From assembly GCA_009869945.1 (NCBI GenBank), contig WIXG01000007.1:496001-560000 (forward strand): a stretch of 64,000 nucleotides of DNA. Reading direction: 5' to 3'. Positions 52,750 to 62,847 of the stretch are shown one piece after another (the first letter of the stretch is position 1; every line of letters starts with the position of its first letter). Source of the stretch: Mesaphorura yosii (taxonomy: Eukaryota > Arthropoda > Collembola > Poduromorpha > Tullbergiidae). Under the pieces are notes generated by a model, which saw only the letters and a program-made list of their open reading frames with translations, was not told the origin of the DNA and made no database searches. A program made the translations under genes and the position numbers.

Positions 52750-55700
52750 TCATTTTGGAATCGTGGAGCAGTCTTCGACTTCAGTGTATTTCTTGTTGCT
52801 TTCGTCTACTTCGGCCGTTTCTTCCTTCTCCGGTGCTTGAAATAAGGATGACTGGTTTGGTGACGGGTTCGGTGACGGGTTCGGTGAAAATTCAATTAAT
52901 GGAAACTCCGGATCAAACCCGGCGGTTATTTCGTGATTGGATGACTGCCCGCTTTGAACATTAACGGAACGAAGTTCACGGGATGATAGCTGTGATACTT
53001 CAAATGGGTCGTCCATCAGTTTCTGGGACCGAACCGACTTCGCGCTGGATGCATTAAGTGAAGGTTCCACACTGGTGAAATGCTTTTCCCCGACATGAGG
53101 ACGAATTCGAGGAGATGCGGGAAGTGATTTCAACTGACTCATATCATTAGGACATGCAGAGTTAATTTCCATCCAAGTGTTTGATTCCATTTCGCGCAGA
53201 TCTCGAATCTTGTCGGCGTCAGATGATAACTCAGTAGTAGAAAGAATCTTACTCTCTAAGAGTCTCTTTTTGGCTCTGTTTCCCTCAATACTGTAAACTA
53301 ATTTGGGGCCAAACTCTTCTAAATCATAAAGTTTCGACTCTGGGCTGCCAAATAATGAAGTTTCAGGGAGTTCTGTTTTGAACCCAAGTTATGCTCGTTT
53401 TAAAATGTAACGTTTTCTTTAAGAAATCATTGGAGCTTTGTCTCTTCATGGAGCTCAAGTGGAAAGCTCAGAAAACGTGCAGACCTTGTAGCCCACGTTA
53501 TTCCACGCAATGTTAGCCAAAATTAGAGAGTTATTATTCTTAGATATCGAATAATTCACGTTTTGGTGCGTAAACTCGAGTATGTGGTCAAGTTGTCCTG
53601 CATTAATCGTCAGTTACTATAGGCCATGCAGTTAGTTGTGTTGATTTTAGCCTAATTGCTGCGCGGATCATGTGCGGATTATTTAGTGCTTATCTTGTGC
53701 ACATTGCATACGCTAATAACGCTACGCCACGATACCCCGAGCTGCCAATAACTTGAGCCCAGACATGATTGGCTCCATACCAATTCACAAGCTCACTTGA
53801 AGAAAATGTGACCAAACTAATTGGCCAGGAATTAACATTAATTTTAAGGAGAAATGGCCCAAAAGCCTGCCTTAGAGAATAGTATTCTTTGAGAAGGGTG
53901 ACTTCGTGACCAACGATCCGGGTGATTTGCATCTGAATCATGCTCAACTGCCAGAAGGTCCGCTGACGCACCAAATATTTCATTTGGGAGTAGTTCTTCG
54001 ACCGAGAAATCGTCGGAAACGTCTGAGAAACTGGTGACCAGTGAAACTGCGGAATCCAAAGTGAAAATTTTTTGTCGAGTTAGTCGAGTGGAATATTCCA
54101 CGCTAGCATGGATTTCTTCGGCCGAAGTCAAGGAATTCGGTAGGTTTGAGGTTGGTGACGATGAGCGAGCTGAACCCACCGTAACGGCCTTGCGTCTGTT
54201 TGCACACGGAGGCATCCAGACGTCTGTACACATCTTGTTAATCTCCTTTAACGCTTCCTTAAACTTCGAGTCAGGCACATTCTCCCCTCTGCATTCGTAT
54301 TCGAGAAGTCTTGCGTTCGTCAAATTGTGTTCAACGCGGTACGCCAATCGAGTGTCATTTAGTGGCTCAAATTTGTTATTGCGGCTCAGCTCGTACGACT
54401 CAGCATCGAATGGGAACACCAAAATCCAGTCACCAGACTTGTTGGGAGGATCTGTCCAACTTCGGAAAGCCAGTCCATTGTGTAGCTCTCTTCGCTCCTT
54501 TTCTGTTGACTTCTTCTGTTTTGCTTCTATACAGCTCATAGTAGACGAAGGTGAATTCGCTCCTCGGGAGCGTGGTCGTCGTTTCTCGATCTCAGCTTTC
54601 ATTGAGTTTGTAATCAAAGGCTTCGAGTACACCACACTCAGGTTGGCCAGTCGATTTGCGAGCACTGGACTCTTGTCAAACTTGCCTCGATTCTTTGGCT
54701 GAATCAAATCCAGTGCTTTCTCGAATTTCTCTGAATTTATGTAAGGTAGTGGCGTTGGAAGGTACTTCGGTATCAATCGGACCTTCCCTGAAACTGGCCC
54801 GGCTGCTGATTCAGAATTTTCTGCAACCAAGGTAGAAGGTTTGGCAAGACATTGGAATAAATTAAATCGACACTTGGCAAAGCTTATTTGCATGCGTACT
54901 TGGCAGTCCAATTAGGTCGAACAATTCATTCAACATTGGTTTCTTGACATTGTTATCCACGTCACAGTCAGCAGTGAGTCTAGGGCAGAGGTTCACTTCC
55001 AGCAACCACGGGCGAAGGTGCTCATCAACCAGGATGTCGTATCCCAAGAATGTGAAGCAATTCCGTGTGTAGGGCATCGACAACCACTTGTGAGACTCAC
55101 CAATTAGCGTCAAAATGACAATTGATTCAATCCTTTGCCACAAATACCGGTCCCTTACACCGGCTTGCTTGAAGTGGGACCGTAACTGAGTCAGGCTCCA
55201 TTTGCATCCTTTTCCAACTCCTTTGTCGTTCTCGTAATTCGGCCCCGTTTTGTTGACGCTCGAGTTGGTCAAATGGGAGAAGCAGTTGCCAAGATCTTCG
55301 ATGTTGTACTTCTCCGTGGCAAATCTTGTCAGGCCTTCCCGGTACATGTAGATGGTGAGTGGGCTGACCGATGTCACACAAAGGTCGAACTTAAAATCGT
55401 GAATCAGAAGCGGTCGACTGATGTTACTCTTGAGCAATCCAATTCTACAGCTCCTCGTTCTTGAAGTCCATTTTTCCAGGATCGTCGTGCAGGCTGATGC
55501 CTTTGCCTTGACAGCCCAACAGGCTTAAGGATCCAAATCGGTGTGAAGTTATAACCAGACTTGCCAGACTGGTTTCGGCTCCTCGACTTTACTTTTCCTT
55601 TGTCGTTTCTTGTTGGTACCAGATTTTGTGCACGTTCCGCCGGATTCTCATGGCTGGAAAATTCCCATTTCTTTCTCGCCTCGTGCTGACCAACCAGAGC

Positions 55701-56165
55701 AGCGAAATCTTGAGGTAAAATGTACGTCTGGGGCACAAAGTCATAAATTTGTCCGTGCTGAAGCACCATGTATCTGATATAACGAGCCAAGTACTCTTTG
55801 TTGCAGAAACTGATTGCTCTTGGTATGTGATTCGTAAATTGCCACGGATGGAGAGACCTCCCATTCTTAATGGGGTTTGGAGTGAACCGCCACCATAAAT
55901 TCCAGTTCAGTCTTTGGACACAGACAGCCTTTTCTTCTTGAGGGCCAAACCGTTTCCAGTTCCGTTCTTGGCAGACATCTTGGAGGAGCTTGCCCAAATT
56001 CTCATTCGCTTCACTCATACGATACACGAGGGGATTGAACAGCCATATCGGACTCGGGCTCGGGTACGTGTTGGTTGCCGCCATTGCAGGTATTGTCTGT
56101 AGCCGGGTAGCGAACGAAGTTGACGTGGGACGGAAGAGCGGAATGGAGGTTCCGACCTGATGCAT
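52750..56165 (-). CDS. TTLL2: TTLL2-like tubulin ligase, disrupted as read
   Basis: Three exons: 54900-56165, 53972-54820, 52750-53372, with GT-AG introns of 79 and 599 bp and matching phases. It resembles TTLL2: an N-terminal PIWLFNPLVYRMSEAN stretch, a TTL core (YDFVPQTYILPQDF, HLTNSSVNKTG, GKGCKWSL, GYDILVDEHLRPWLLEVNL), and a C-terminal GDWILVFPFDAESYELSRN segment matching the end of TTLL2. TTLL enzymes add glutamates to tubulin, mainly in cilia and sperm flagella; TTLL2 activity is a family inference. Within about 150 bp of the ATP-grasp region (roughly 55395-55535) the frame changes twice, a TAG interrupts it, and the usual RIYV after FDL is missing. The three exons total 2738 nt (3n+2), consistent with those two shifts. 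The remaining several hundred codons are open, so this may be a young pseudogene or a patch of assembly error. The nearest upstream gene on this strand is PPP2R3C, 495 bp away. Confidence 0.85.
52859..52882. repeat. In-frame 12-nt tandem repeat in the last TTLL2-like exon
   Basis: Two perfect 12-nt units (GGTGACGGGTTC on the plus strand), with a partial unit on each side. In the gene they encode repeated Asn-Pro-Ser-Pro in the low-complexity C-terminal tail. Confidence 0.7.
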
Positions 56166-56660
56166 TGTACTGGTAAATCCGTGAGCAGTTGTCAAATGTT
56201 CAGCAAGACTGTGTCATTTCAATTGTGTTTGCTGCGGGGTTTTATCAGATTTCGTTTTATCAGATAACTAGTTGTGTTGCTAGTTGGTTCGAACTTGGAA
56301 CAAATGAGTCGAATTCCTAGGATTTTCAGTGAATTGGCCTGTATAATTGGCTTTATCAACTCGCTCTGTGGAAACAGATTTAATGCAGGCCAGGCATCAC
56401 TCCTCTCCTTGCGTAAATGCCGAATGTAAGAAATGATGGCTCCGAATTGTCTGTAGTGATTGAGAAAAGGATGACAGACAATTTCTTTCGAAATGAAAAA
56501 CGATGCAGCAAATGCAGGTGATAATTAATTCCTTAATGCGTTTAATTTAATTTCCAAATGAGATCACAATTCAATATAAGTTTACTTGACCGCTGAAGAA
56601 CACAGGACACTCTCTCTGCGTACCCAAGCTGAAGCATGCGGCATTTTCAGATTTCATTCT

Positions 56661-58861
56661 TCATACATCTGATCCCAGTATCGTGTCGTCGAAATCCTGT
56701 CCTCTTAATCTCATGTCGGGAGTCATATTCTCACGTTGCTCATAAGACCAAAACCCTTGGAAATCTATCAGCATTGATATAACTGTGTCTCCTTTTCCGC
56801 TGCAAGTAATAAACAGTGAGTGGTTATCTATCACTGAAGTAACATACTAACGATGACAATGTCTAGCGCTGGCGCTAACTAACCATTGTATCAAATCTTG
56901 GCAGGTGATTCGGTAGGGATCCTTTGGCTTTACCATGTCAAAGATTTCGTCCTTCACATCTGCAAATGGAATTTTTTCAGCTCCAGTTTCGGCTGTGTAC
57001 TTTTGAATATCCTGAAAGTAACAGCGCGATGAGTAAAGTATCGGCATTCCGTGAGAACGCATGTAAAGTACATGCGTGTAATAAGCATGTAATAGAGTAA
57101 ATGAAACTAACCTTATAAAAATAGGACAGCGTAAAGGAATCCAAGTACCCCTTGTGGTCTATATCAAGGGCGCGGAAAAAATACTGAATCGACTGAGGTT
57201 CCTTTGGGTTCTCGACCGCCAACACCAAGTCCAAGTATGTTCTGTAGTCCATTTCACCCTAAGGACAAAAATATAGAAGGCTAAGAGCAATAGCAGGGGA
57301 GTAAATACTCGTGACAGGTATGGTTGTGGATCCGTACAGAAAATGTTAAGCATTCCTGGAAAAGGCGATCCATAAATGCAGGAGTGAATGCCATCGATCC
57401 TTCAGAATACCTAAGCAAACAGAGAATGACCAAATGCAATCTAGTGGTTTTGGTTTTGGTTATACTTGAGTAATTCGGATGAGCTGAGCATTCCGTTATG
57501 ATCCGTGTCCAAATTGAGATAATGGCCATAGGCTTTCATTGTATTTTCAAACGAGAACCAATTCGACGACTTCGGCGGTGTAGATTCTCTCAACTAAGAA
57601 AATATAAAAATCAAATAATTCAAATTAAGTTAATTCATTAATGCTAGGGTGTTTTCATATGTAAATTAAACTAGAACTATAGTTCCTCGAAAACTGCAAG
57701 CTATCATTAATGAGTCCAAAAATCTTCATATGTGGAATTGGAACTTGCCGTCTGGGGAATATCTAACATTAGGACAAGGCCAATCTGGGAAAAAGATGTA
57801 CGAACTTACATCTAGCAAATCGTCGATCAGGCCACTACAAAGTATATCCAATATTCTTATTTTCCCGGTTTTGTTAGGATCTAGGAAGAAAAAGAATTTT
57901 CGCACAGCTGTGCATACATAGAATGTCACGAAAGTGTTGTCCATTCCACTCAGCTGAACCAAAGTTGGCCGTAATTCGGTAATATAGCTATCCAAACCCT
58001 GAGAAAGAATAAGAATAAGAAAGGTGGCAGATTTTGACTAACTGCCAGTGGCTATTGCCGAAGGTGGTGTACCTTCTCGTCTAAGAATCCTTGGCCGCTG
58101 TCATCATAAATGGAAAGAGCAATTCGTGTTTGTATCATCCAAATTTTTCGCATTAAGTAACTGAAGAGAAGGGAAATTGACACACGTCCTGCCGGATCAT
58201 CAGTTAGCAGCTTCATAAAAATTCTGGCCGTTAACAGCTTCCTGTTCAGTAAGAAAACAGGCATCAAGGCTCAAGACGCATTGCATTTCAACACTGTATT
58301 GTATTAGGATCAAGGACTTTATCATTATGAACTCACTGTGTTTTCTCGCCTTGGGTCGCTACAAGCTTTTTGTAATCTTTATAGCTGATGTACTTGTCCG
58401 TAGATTCAGGATCAATGCCCGGTGAAGCGTATGTTTCCAGTAGCGCATAAAGTTCCTAAAATAACCATAAGTTCACGCTTCTGATAAGGACGGAAGTAGA
58501 ATTCGGATCAGACTAGTGAGACTTACCATGAGTTCTTCATGGTCAAAGAGACTTTGGCTTTTATTTATCAGCAGCATTTCTCTTGCCAATTCAGTAATTT
58601 TTTGTTTGAGAACTTCAGTTTTCACAGAAACCTAATAAGCAACAAGCAAGCAACTCAAAGTAGTAAATTGAGCATGTTCACATTTGACATTGTTAGATGA
58701 TTTGTAACATTTGTACTTACTACTCTGTAGAACTTCGGCAAAGCGAGTACTTCTGTCGTCGCCAAACTCTCAATCGCCTTCATTTCATCTTCTTGGACAG
58801 ACTGCACAGTTCCACTCTTGGACGACACAACTTCCTTCAAACGTTTCTTTAACTCGTCCAT
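56661..58861 (-). CDS. PPP2R3C: PP2A regulatory subunit B'' gamma (G5PR)
   Basis: Ten GT-AG exons give 445 residues (the human protein has 453): 58721-58861, 58527-58631, 58337-58455, 58073-58241, 57810-57998, 57466-57593, 57338-57410, 57112-57258, 56884-57011, 56661-56799. Signature stretches include MRKIWMIQTRIALSIYDDSG, FYVCTAVRKFFFFLDPNKTG and KDEIFDMVKPKDP, which closely parallel human G5PR. One complete EF-hand loop is visible (DTDHNGMLSSSE) and a second is partial (DIDHKGYLDSFT). The protein targets PP2A/PP5 phosphatases; in vertebrates it acts in B-cell survival and at the centrosome. The start codon is the first ATG of the open frame and the family length fits. It is head-to-head with ALKBH1 across 483 bp, which suggests a shared promoter region. 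Confidence 0.96.
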
Positions 58862-59344
58862 GCTGAGTTCCGACAGTTATGCAAGATTCTTTGATTTTCA
58901 CAAAACAAAAGTATACCGATTTTTATAGAAATATTTTCGTGAATTTCAAACCTCTTTTTCGCCGCTGCCGAAGGTTTGATCGATTACTCGAAGAACGTTA
59001 TTTGGAATTGTCCAGGTCCAATCATATAATTTATTTGTCATGACTTCTTTGACTTAGCTAGTACAGATCACAAAATTGCAGTTCAAGGTTGAAGAACTAA
59101 ACCTAAGGAGTGTAACTACTAGCTAGATTGATTGATAGATTGCTAACCCTCTTTTAGATTTCTAAGCTGACCAACTTCGAGTGTCAACATCCGGCAACAA
59201 AGAGGCGGTTTTCAACGATTCAAATGTTTCAAGTCGAAGTATTTCCAGCCTTGTAGTATAGGTATAATCTGATAAAAAAAACATTTAATCATAGTTCTCG
59301 GGTCAGCTGTTGACAGTCCCATTAAGGGACTTCAGCTTAACAAC
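58862..59344. promoter_or_regulatory. Divergent promoter region between PPP2R3C and ALKBH1
   Basis: The 483 bp between the two start codons must hold both 5' UTRs and both promoters. It is AT-rich with no clear TATA box at a fitting distance. The arrangement is typical of shared housekeeping promoters; no individual site could be assigned. Confidence 0.55.
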
Positions 59345-60865
59345 ATGGAAGCTCTTGTAGATTCAGTCAATCGAAGTAATTCTTTCAATGGCCACCATGT
59401 AACAAAACATAAAGCGCAGCGAGTTCACCCCGAAGATACGTTTAAAGCAAGTTTTAAAAAATTCAAACAGACCCCTGTATCTAACGTCGAAGCTTTCCAA
59501 GATGTGGTCTTTGATGGGAATTCTTTGCCTGAACCATCCGAAAGGTTCAAGTACGAAGTCATATCCCCCCTAAGGTTGCAAACATGTGATTCGCACAGTG
59601 ATCGAGAACAAGAGCACGGAAGTGTCTATAATTCTAGATGCTCCGGGACTTCCTGTCAAGATCCGTTTCCAGGACTCCGACCTTTTCTTGAATGGGAGAT
59701 TGTAAAATTCAAGTTTCCTGAAGGTATGTCACTTAGCTTAAAGTCCGTGTATCGATTTGTGCTAACCTCTGTTTGGTGTCGCAGGTCTCATATTCATTAA
59801 GAATCCATTCACAAGTTGTGGACAGCGATATTGGATTTCTAAATGCGTCACTCACTACTCGTTTACAGAAGGTCATATCACGAATGTTGCTAATTTGACA
59901 ATGAAGCAAGGAGAGAGTGCGGAGAAAAACCACACCAAAATTGTCGAAGCGGATTTGTACAAGAAACTGCGATGGGTCACATTTGGGTACCACCACAATT
60001 GGGACACCAAAGTAGGAATACACCATGCTCAGCCCTCCGGTATTCCGTATACATTACTTCAACAAATGTTTCCTTTAATTGTAGATTTACAGCGAAGAAG
60101 CGAAGTGCGAATTTCCAGCTGATCTGGCAGAACTGACAAAGTATTTATCAGTAGTATTGGGATTTAAAGATTTCATTGCGGAAGCTGCAATAGTCAACTA
60201 TTATAATATGGACTCAACGCTGTCGGGTCACCAAGACCGATCAGAAGATTTCCAGGAAGCGCCGTTATTTTCTATCAGGTATCATTTCATTGTGATATTG
60301 ATTCTATTAACAAAGGAAAGTCAGACCCAGAAAGACTAATTTTTTATATTATGCTTTCTTCAGCTTTGGGCAAGGTGCCATATTCTTAATCGGCGGAGAG
60401 TCAAAAGAAGTTGCCCCATTGCCAATTTACCTTCGAAGTGGAGATATTGTTGTAATGTCCGGACGAAGTAGAAAGTCGTACCACGCAGTTCCAAAAATAT
60501 TGCCAACTTTTGAGTTATCACCGTGGTCTGATGCCTCTGAGGACGAGACTTCAGATTCAAGCCATACCACAGCTAGTCATCGTGATGTAACATTAATTCA
60601 AGATTGCGACGAACCATGTGCGAAAAGAATGAAAGAAACGTCAAAGTCAAATGTGACGAATTGTGATTGCGTCATTTGCTCCTTCGGTAGAGACAGAAGT
60701 TTAACTTGCAGTAATAAAGCACAATTTTCTGCAGTGATAGAAAAATGGAATGTTGACAATTTCTTAAGTACATATATTTCCCAGCATCGAATTAATCTTA
60801 ATGTTAGACAAGTGCTTTTTCCTGGTCAATCGAGCCTGAGAAATAAAGTTGAAGAAAAATCTTAA
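59345..60865 (+). CDS. ALKBH1: AlkB homolog 1 dioxygenase
   Basis: Four exons with GT-AG introns give 433 residues: 59345-59723, 59785-60011, 60085-60278, 60364-60865. The order of motifs follows ALKBH1: GQRYWISKC, LRWVTFGYHHNWDTK then IYSEEAKCEFPADL, AEAAIVNYYNMDSTLSGHQD, SFGQGAIFLIGGES, SGDIVVMSGRSRKSYHAVP and INLNVRQVL. The Fe(II) ligands are the H-x-D of GHQDRSE and the distal His of SYHAVP; the 2-oxoglutarate Arg lies in NVRQV. All are present, so the enzyme looks intact. ALKBH1 demethylates tRNA and acts on mitochondrial tRNA and DNA. The stretch between SYHAVP and the last helix is longer than in human and rich in Ser/Asp/Glu. It is divergent from PPP2R3C and convergent with the ISG12-family gene, 233 bp away. 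Confidence 0.96.
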
Positions 60866-60938
60866 TATTACAAAAGAACCTTAGCCCTCAGTTAATGAAA
60901 CATGTTTTACAAATCAGATGGATACAGAAGTTACGGAA

Positions 60939-60944
60939 AATAAA
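60939..60944 (+). terminator. Poly(A) signal AATAAA of ALKBH1
   Basis: AATAAA lies 74 nt after the ALKBH1 stop codon, inside the short gap to the convergent ISG12-family gene. Confidence 0.55.
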
Positions 60945-61098
60945 GAAATGCTTACACAAAAAAAGGCAAACGCCAAGTATCAATCTGCAATGTCCAATAA
61001 GTTGAGGTAAGTGGAAATGGTATTAGGTGCTTGGTACTTGCCTTGTCTTCAAAGGTATGCGTCAGAAATACACGGAAGGAGCAGAACGAGTCAGTATT

Positions 61099-62413
61099 TC
61101 AAATGCTGCCATATCGGCCATGTCGTGCACCAAACGACTGCATTCGAGCAAAGGGATTTCCGCGTGAGACATTTCCAATGCGAGAGTGGGCCCCAGACGC
61201 ACAACTCCCAGCAGCAACCCCCAAGGCGGTGAATCCCAGCGATCCAGCAATAAATGCTGCAATCGGAGCTGCGATGAACGAAAGTCCAAGAGCAATGGTG
61301 CCTCCAACAATCACGAAACACCACTGGCATAAGCTGGCTGAAACAATGCAAAACGGCTGAGCTATTTTAGCAGTCGTATTCAAGTGCGTCAAGTGACACA
61401 TAAATTATTTGTCTTACGGCAGCACATATAACAGCAGCAGCAGGACATGATAAATGCGACCAGAAACACGCCAATGTAAATCCCAATTCTCTGGCCCGTT
61501 GTTAACTTCGCCAAGCTGTCATTCGTGTCCTTCCATAGTTGACTGAAGAATTCGCTAATTCCGTGAACCTCTCTAAAATAAGAATGCGCATGAAACAGCG
61601 GCAGATGTAGGAAAGGGCGTGGGCATTATGCTCACCGTTAGAATGCATTTCAAGCTTGCGGAACTTACTTTTCCCCAAAACTCGGGTCAGAATCTGTTGG
61701 AGTGTTGTTTTCATCAATGCCTGCGGTGGTGGGCTCGAGGAATTCAACCTGATTCTCTATACAGGGAATCTTATATGCCTACATGCTATTATGAAGATTG
61801 AACACACAAAAAGAAGAAAGGCCAGTCACCGCCGTCGAATCACTCAATCACTTACCTTTTGCTTGTCCTGGTTTATGTCGGTCAATTGTGATAGTAGGTT
61901 CGACCGCTTGTTCGCCCAAAGGAATTGTTGCAATTGCCAGCGATCTGGCTTGAGCTGGGAATGACTCAGTCAGGGTTGGCACCTGATATAAATCCGATTT
62001 ATATCAACGATCTTTTTGATTTTTTTGACCTCTTCTTGAGACGACCTCAAGTGTTTTACAAAGTTTTTGGACTCAATTTTTAAAAAAATCCTATGATCAA
62101 AATCAAAAAATTTACGTAGTTTAGGTTAAACGGCCGAGGAAAGTTGGTATTTGATGGTCAAAAAACTTCTAAAATTACATTTTTGATCCATATTTCACAA
62201 CTTTGCTCTTGAATTATGCCAATTTTTTGTTCAGCATTAAATTATATTAATCTAATCGTAATCTTAATTTGAACCTCATTTGCGCGAATTGAATCGTTAC
62301 TTGAAAAGATCAAGAAAATCGCGATTTTTTCCAACCCTGGCCTCAGTGATTGCAAGGTGCTGACAGCAAACTAACACCGCAATAGCCACCATTAAAACTT
62401 GATGGTTAGACAT
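61099..62413 (-). CDS. ISG12 (IFI6/IFI27)-family protein with signal peptide
   Basis: Exons 61669-61756, 61418-61572 and 61099-61337 follow a first coding exon (62413 down to 61856) that is interrupted by a hAT-type element. Excising 61983-62335 gives one frame of 228 residues. The start MSNHQVLMVAIAVLVCCQHL is a signal peptide. An acidic, probably luminal or extracellular region follows, then a transmembrane helix near residues 126-148 that runs into a cysteine block (SCCCCYMCC). The C-terminal ISG12 domain contains GSLGFTALGVAAGSCAS and NPFARMQSFGA, matching the conserved GFT...AGS and LQS.GA pattern. Vertebrate members are small mitochondrial or nuclear-envelope proteins linked to innate immunity and apoptosis, usually without an ectodomain. 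The function here is unknown. If the element is not spliced out, the frame shifts just after the signal peptide. Confidence 0.85.
61971..62339. mobile_element. Non-autonomous hAT-type element (369 bp)
   Basis: The ends are CAGGGTTGG and its exact inverse CCAACCCTG. They are flanked by an 8-bp direct repeat with one mismatch (GACTCAGT at 61963-61970, GCCTCAGT at 62340-62347). CAGGG-type ends and 8-bp duplications are typical of hAT transposons. The interior is AT-rich with A/T homopolymer runs and no open frame, so it is a MITE mobilised in trans. A palindrome lies just inside the left end. Removing the element and one duplication copy restores the host frame exactly. The single mismatch in the duplication suggests a fairly recent insertion. 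Confidence 0.85.
61985..62005. repeat. Perfect palindrome inside the hAT-type element
   Basis: GATATAAATC and GATTTATATC form a perfect 10-bp inverted repeat around a single C, just inside the left terminal repeat. On the minus strand it lies directly upstream of the proposed splice acceptor (TTTATATCAG). Confidence 0.85.
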
Positions 62414-62847
62414 TATTACAGTAAGGAGAAGAGGTAAAAGTCTAAAATGTTGTCTAAAATTGCCGACTTCTAATTATTGATGCCCGGGTGCTTTCGAGTC
62501 ACCAATTACAATGCACCAAGTAAAATGGCAGTTGTCTTGCATGCGTGAGCACTCTGCGCTCTTAAGAGCGCCAAAGTTCTGCACACGGCGCGCTGCGTCG
62601 TCGGTGATCTGATCTGTAGCTAATCTCAGGAAAGATAATTTATTCATAAAACTTATCTCGTCTCTACAGTCTCTAACTCATGGTTTCCCACGGTTCAAGT
62701 GATATGGACTCCCGGAATTTACATTAAGTTGCAGATGTGAGTAGGTAGGAAAATAATACATTGTGTAAAATTAATAAAGAATAAAATTCAAATTGAGTTG
62801 CAAATGAATTGTGTGTTAACTAGGTCGTCGATGTGGAATGGAGATTC
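62414..62847. other. Spacer: ISG12-family promoter and 3' flank of the SDR gene
   Basis: 434 bp between the ISG12-family start codon and the SDR stop codon. It should hold the promoter and 5' UTR of the ISG12-family gene and the SDR 3' UTR. No canonical poly(A) signal or TATA box was found on the minus strand. Confidence 0.5.

Noticed and set aside
54034-54702. 222-codon plus-strand open frame
   Set aside because: It is the exact antisense of the second TTLL2-like exon and has no recognisable product.
56286-56294. GGTTCGAAC, resembling a tRNA internal promoter B box
   Set aside because: No A box at a suitable distance and no cloverleaf can be drawn around it.
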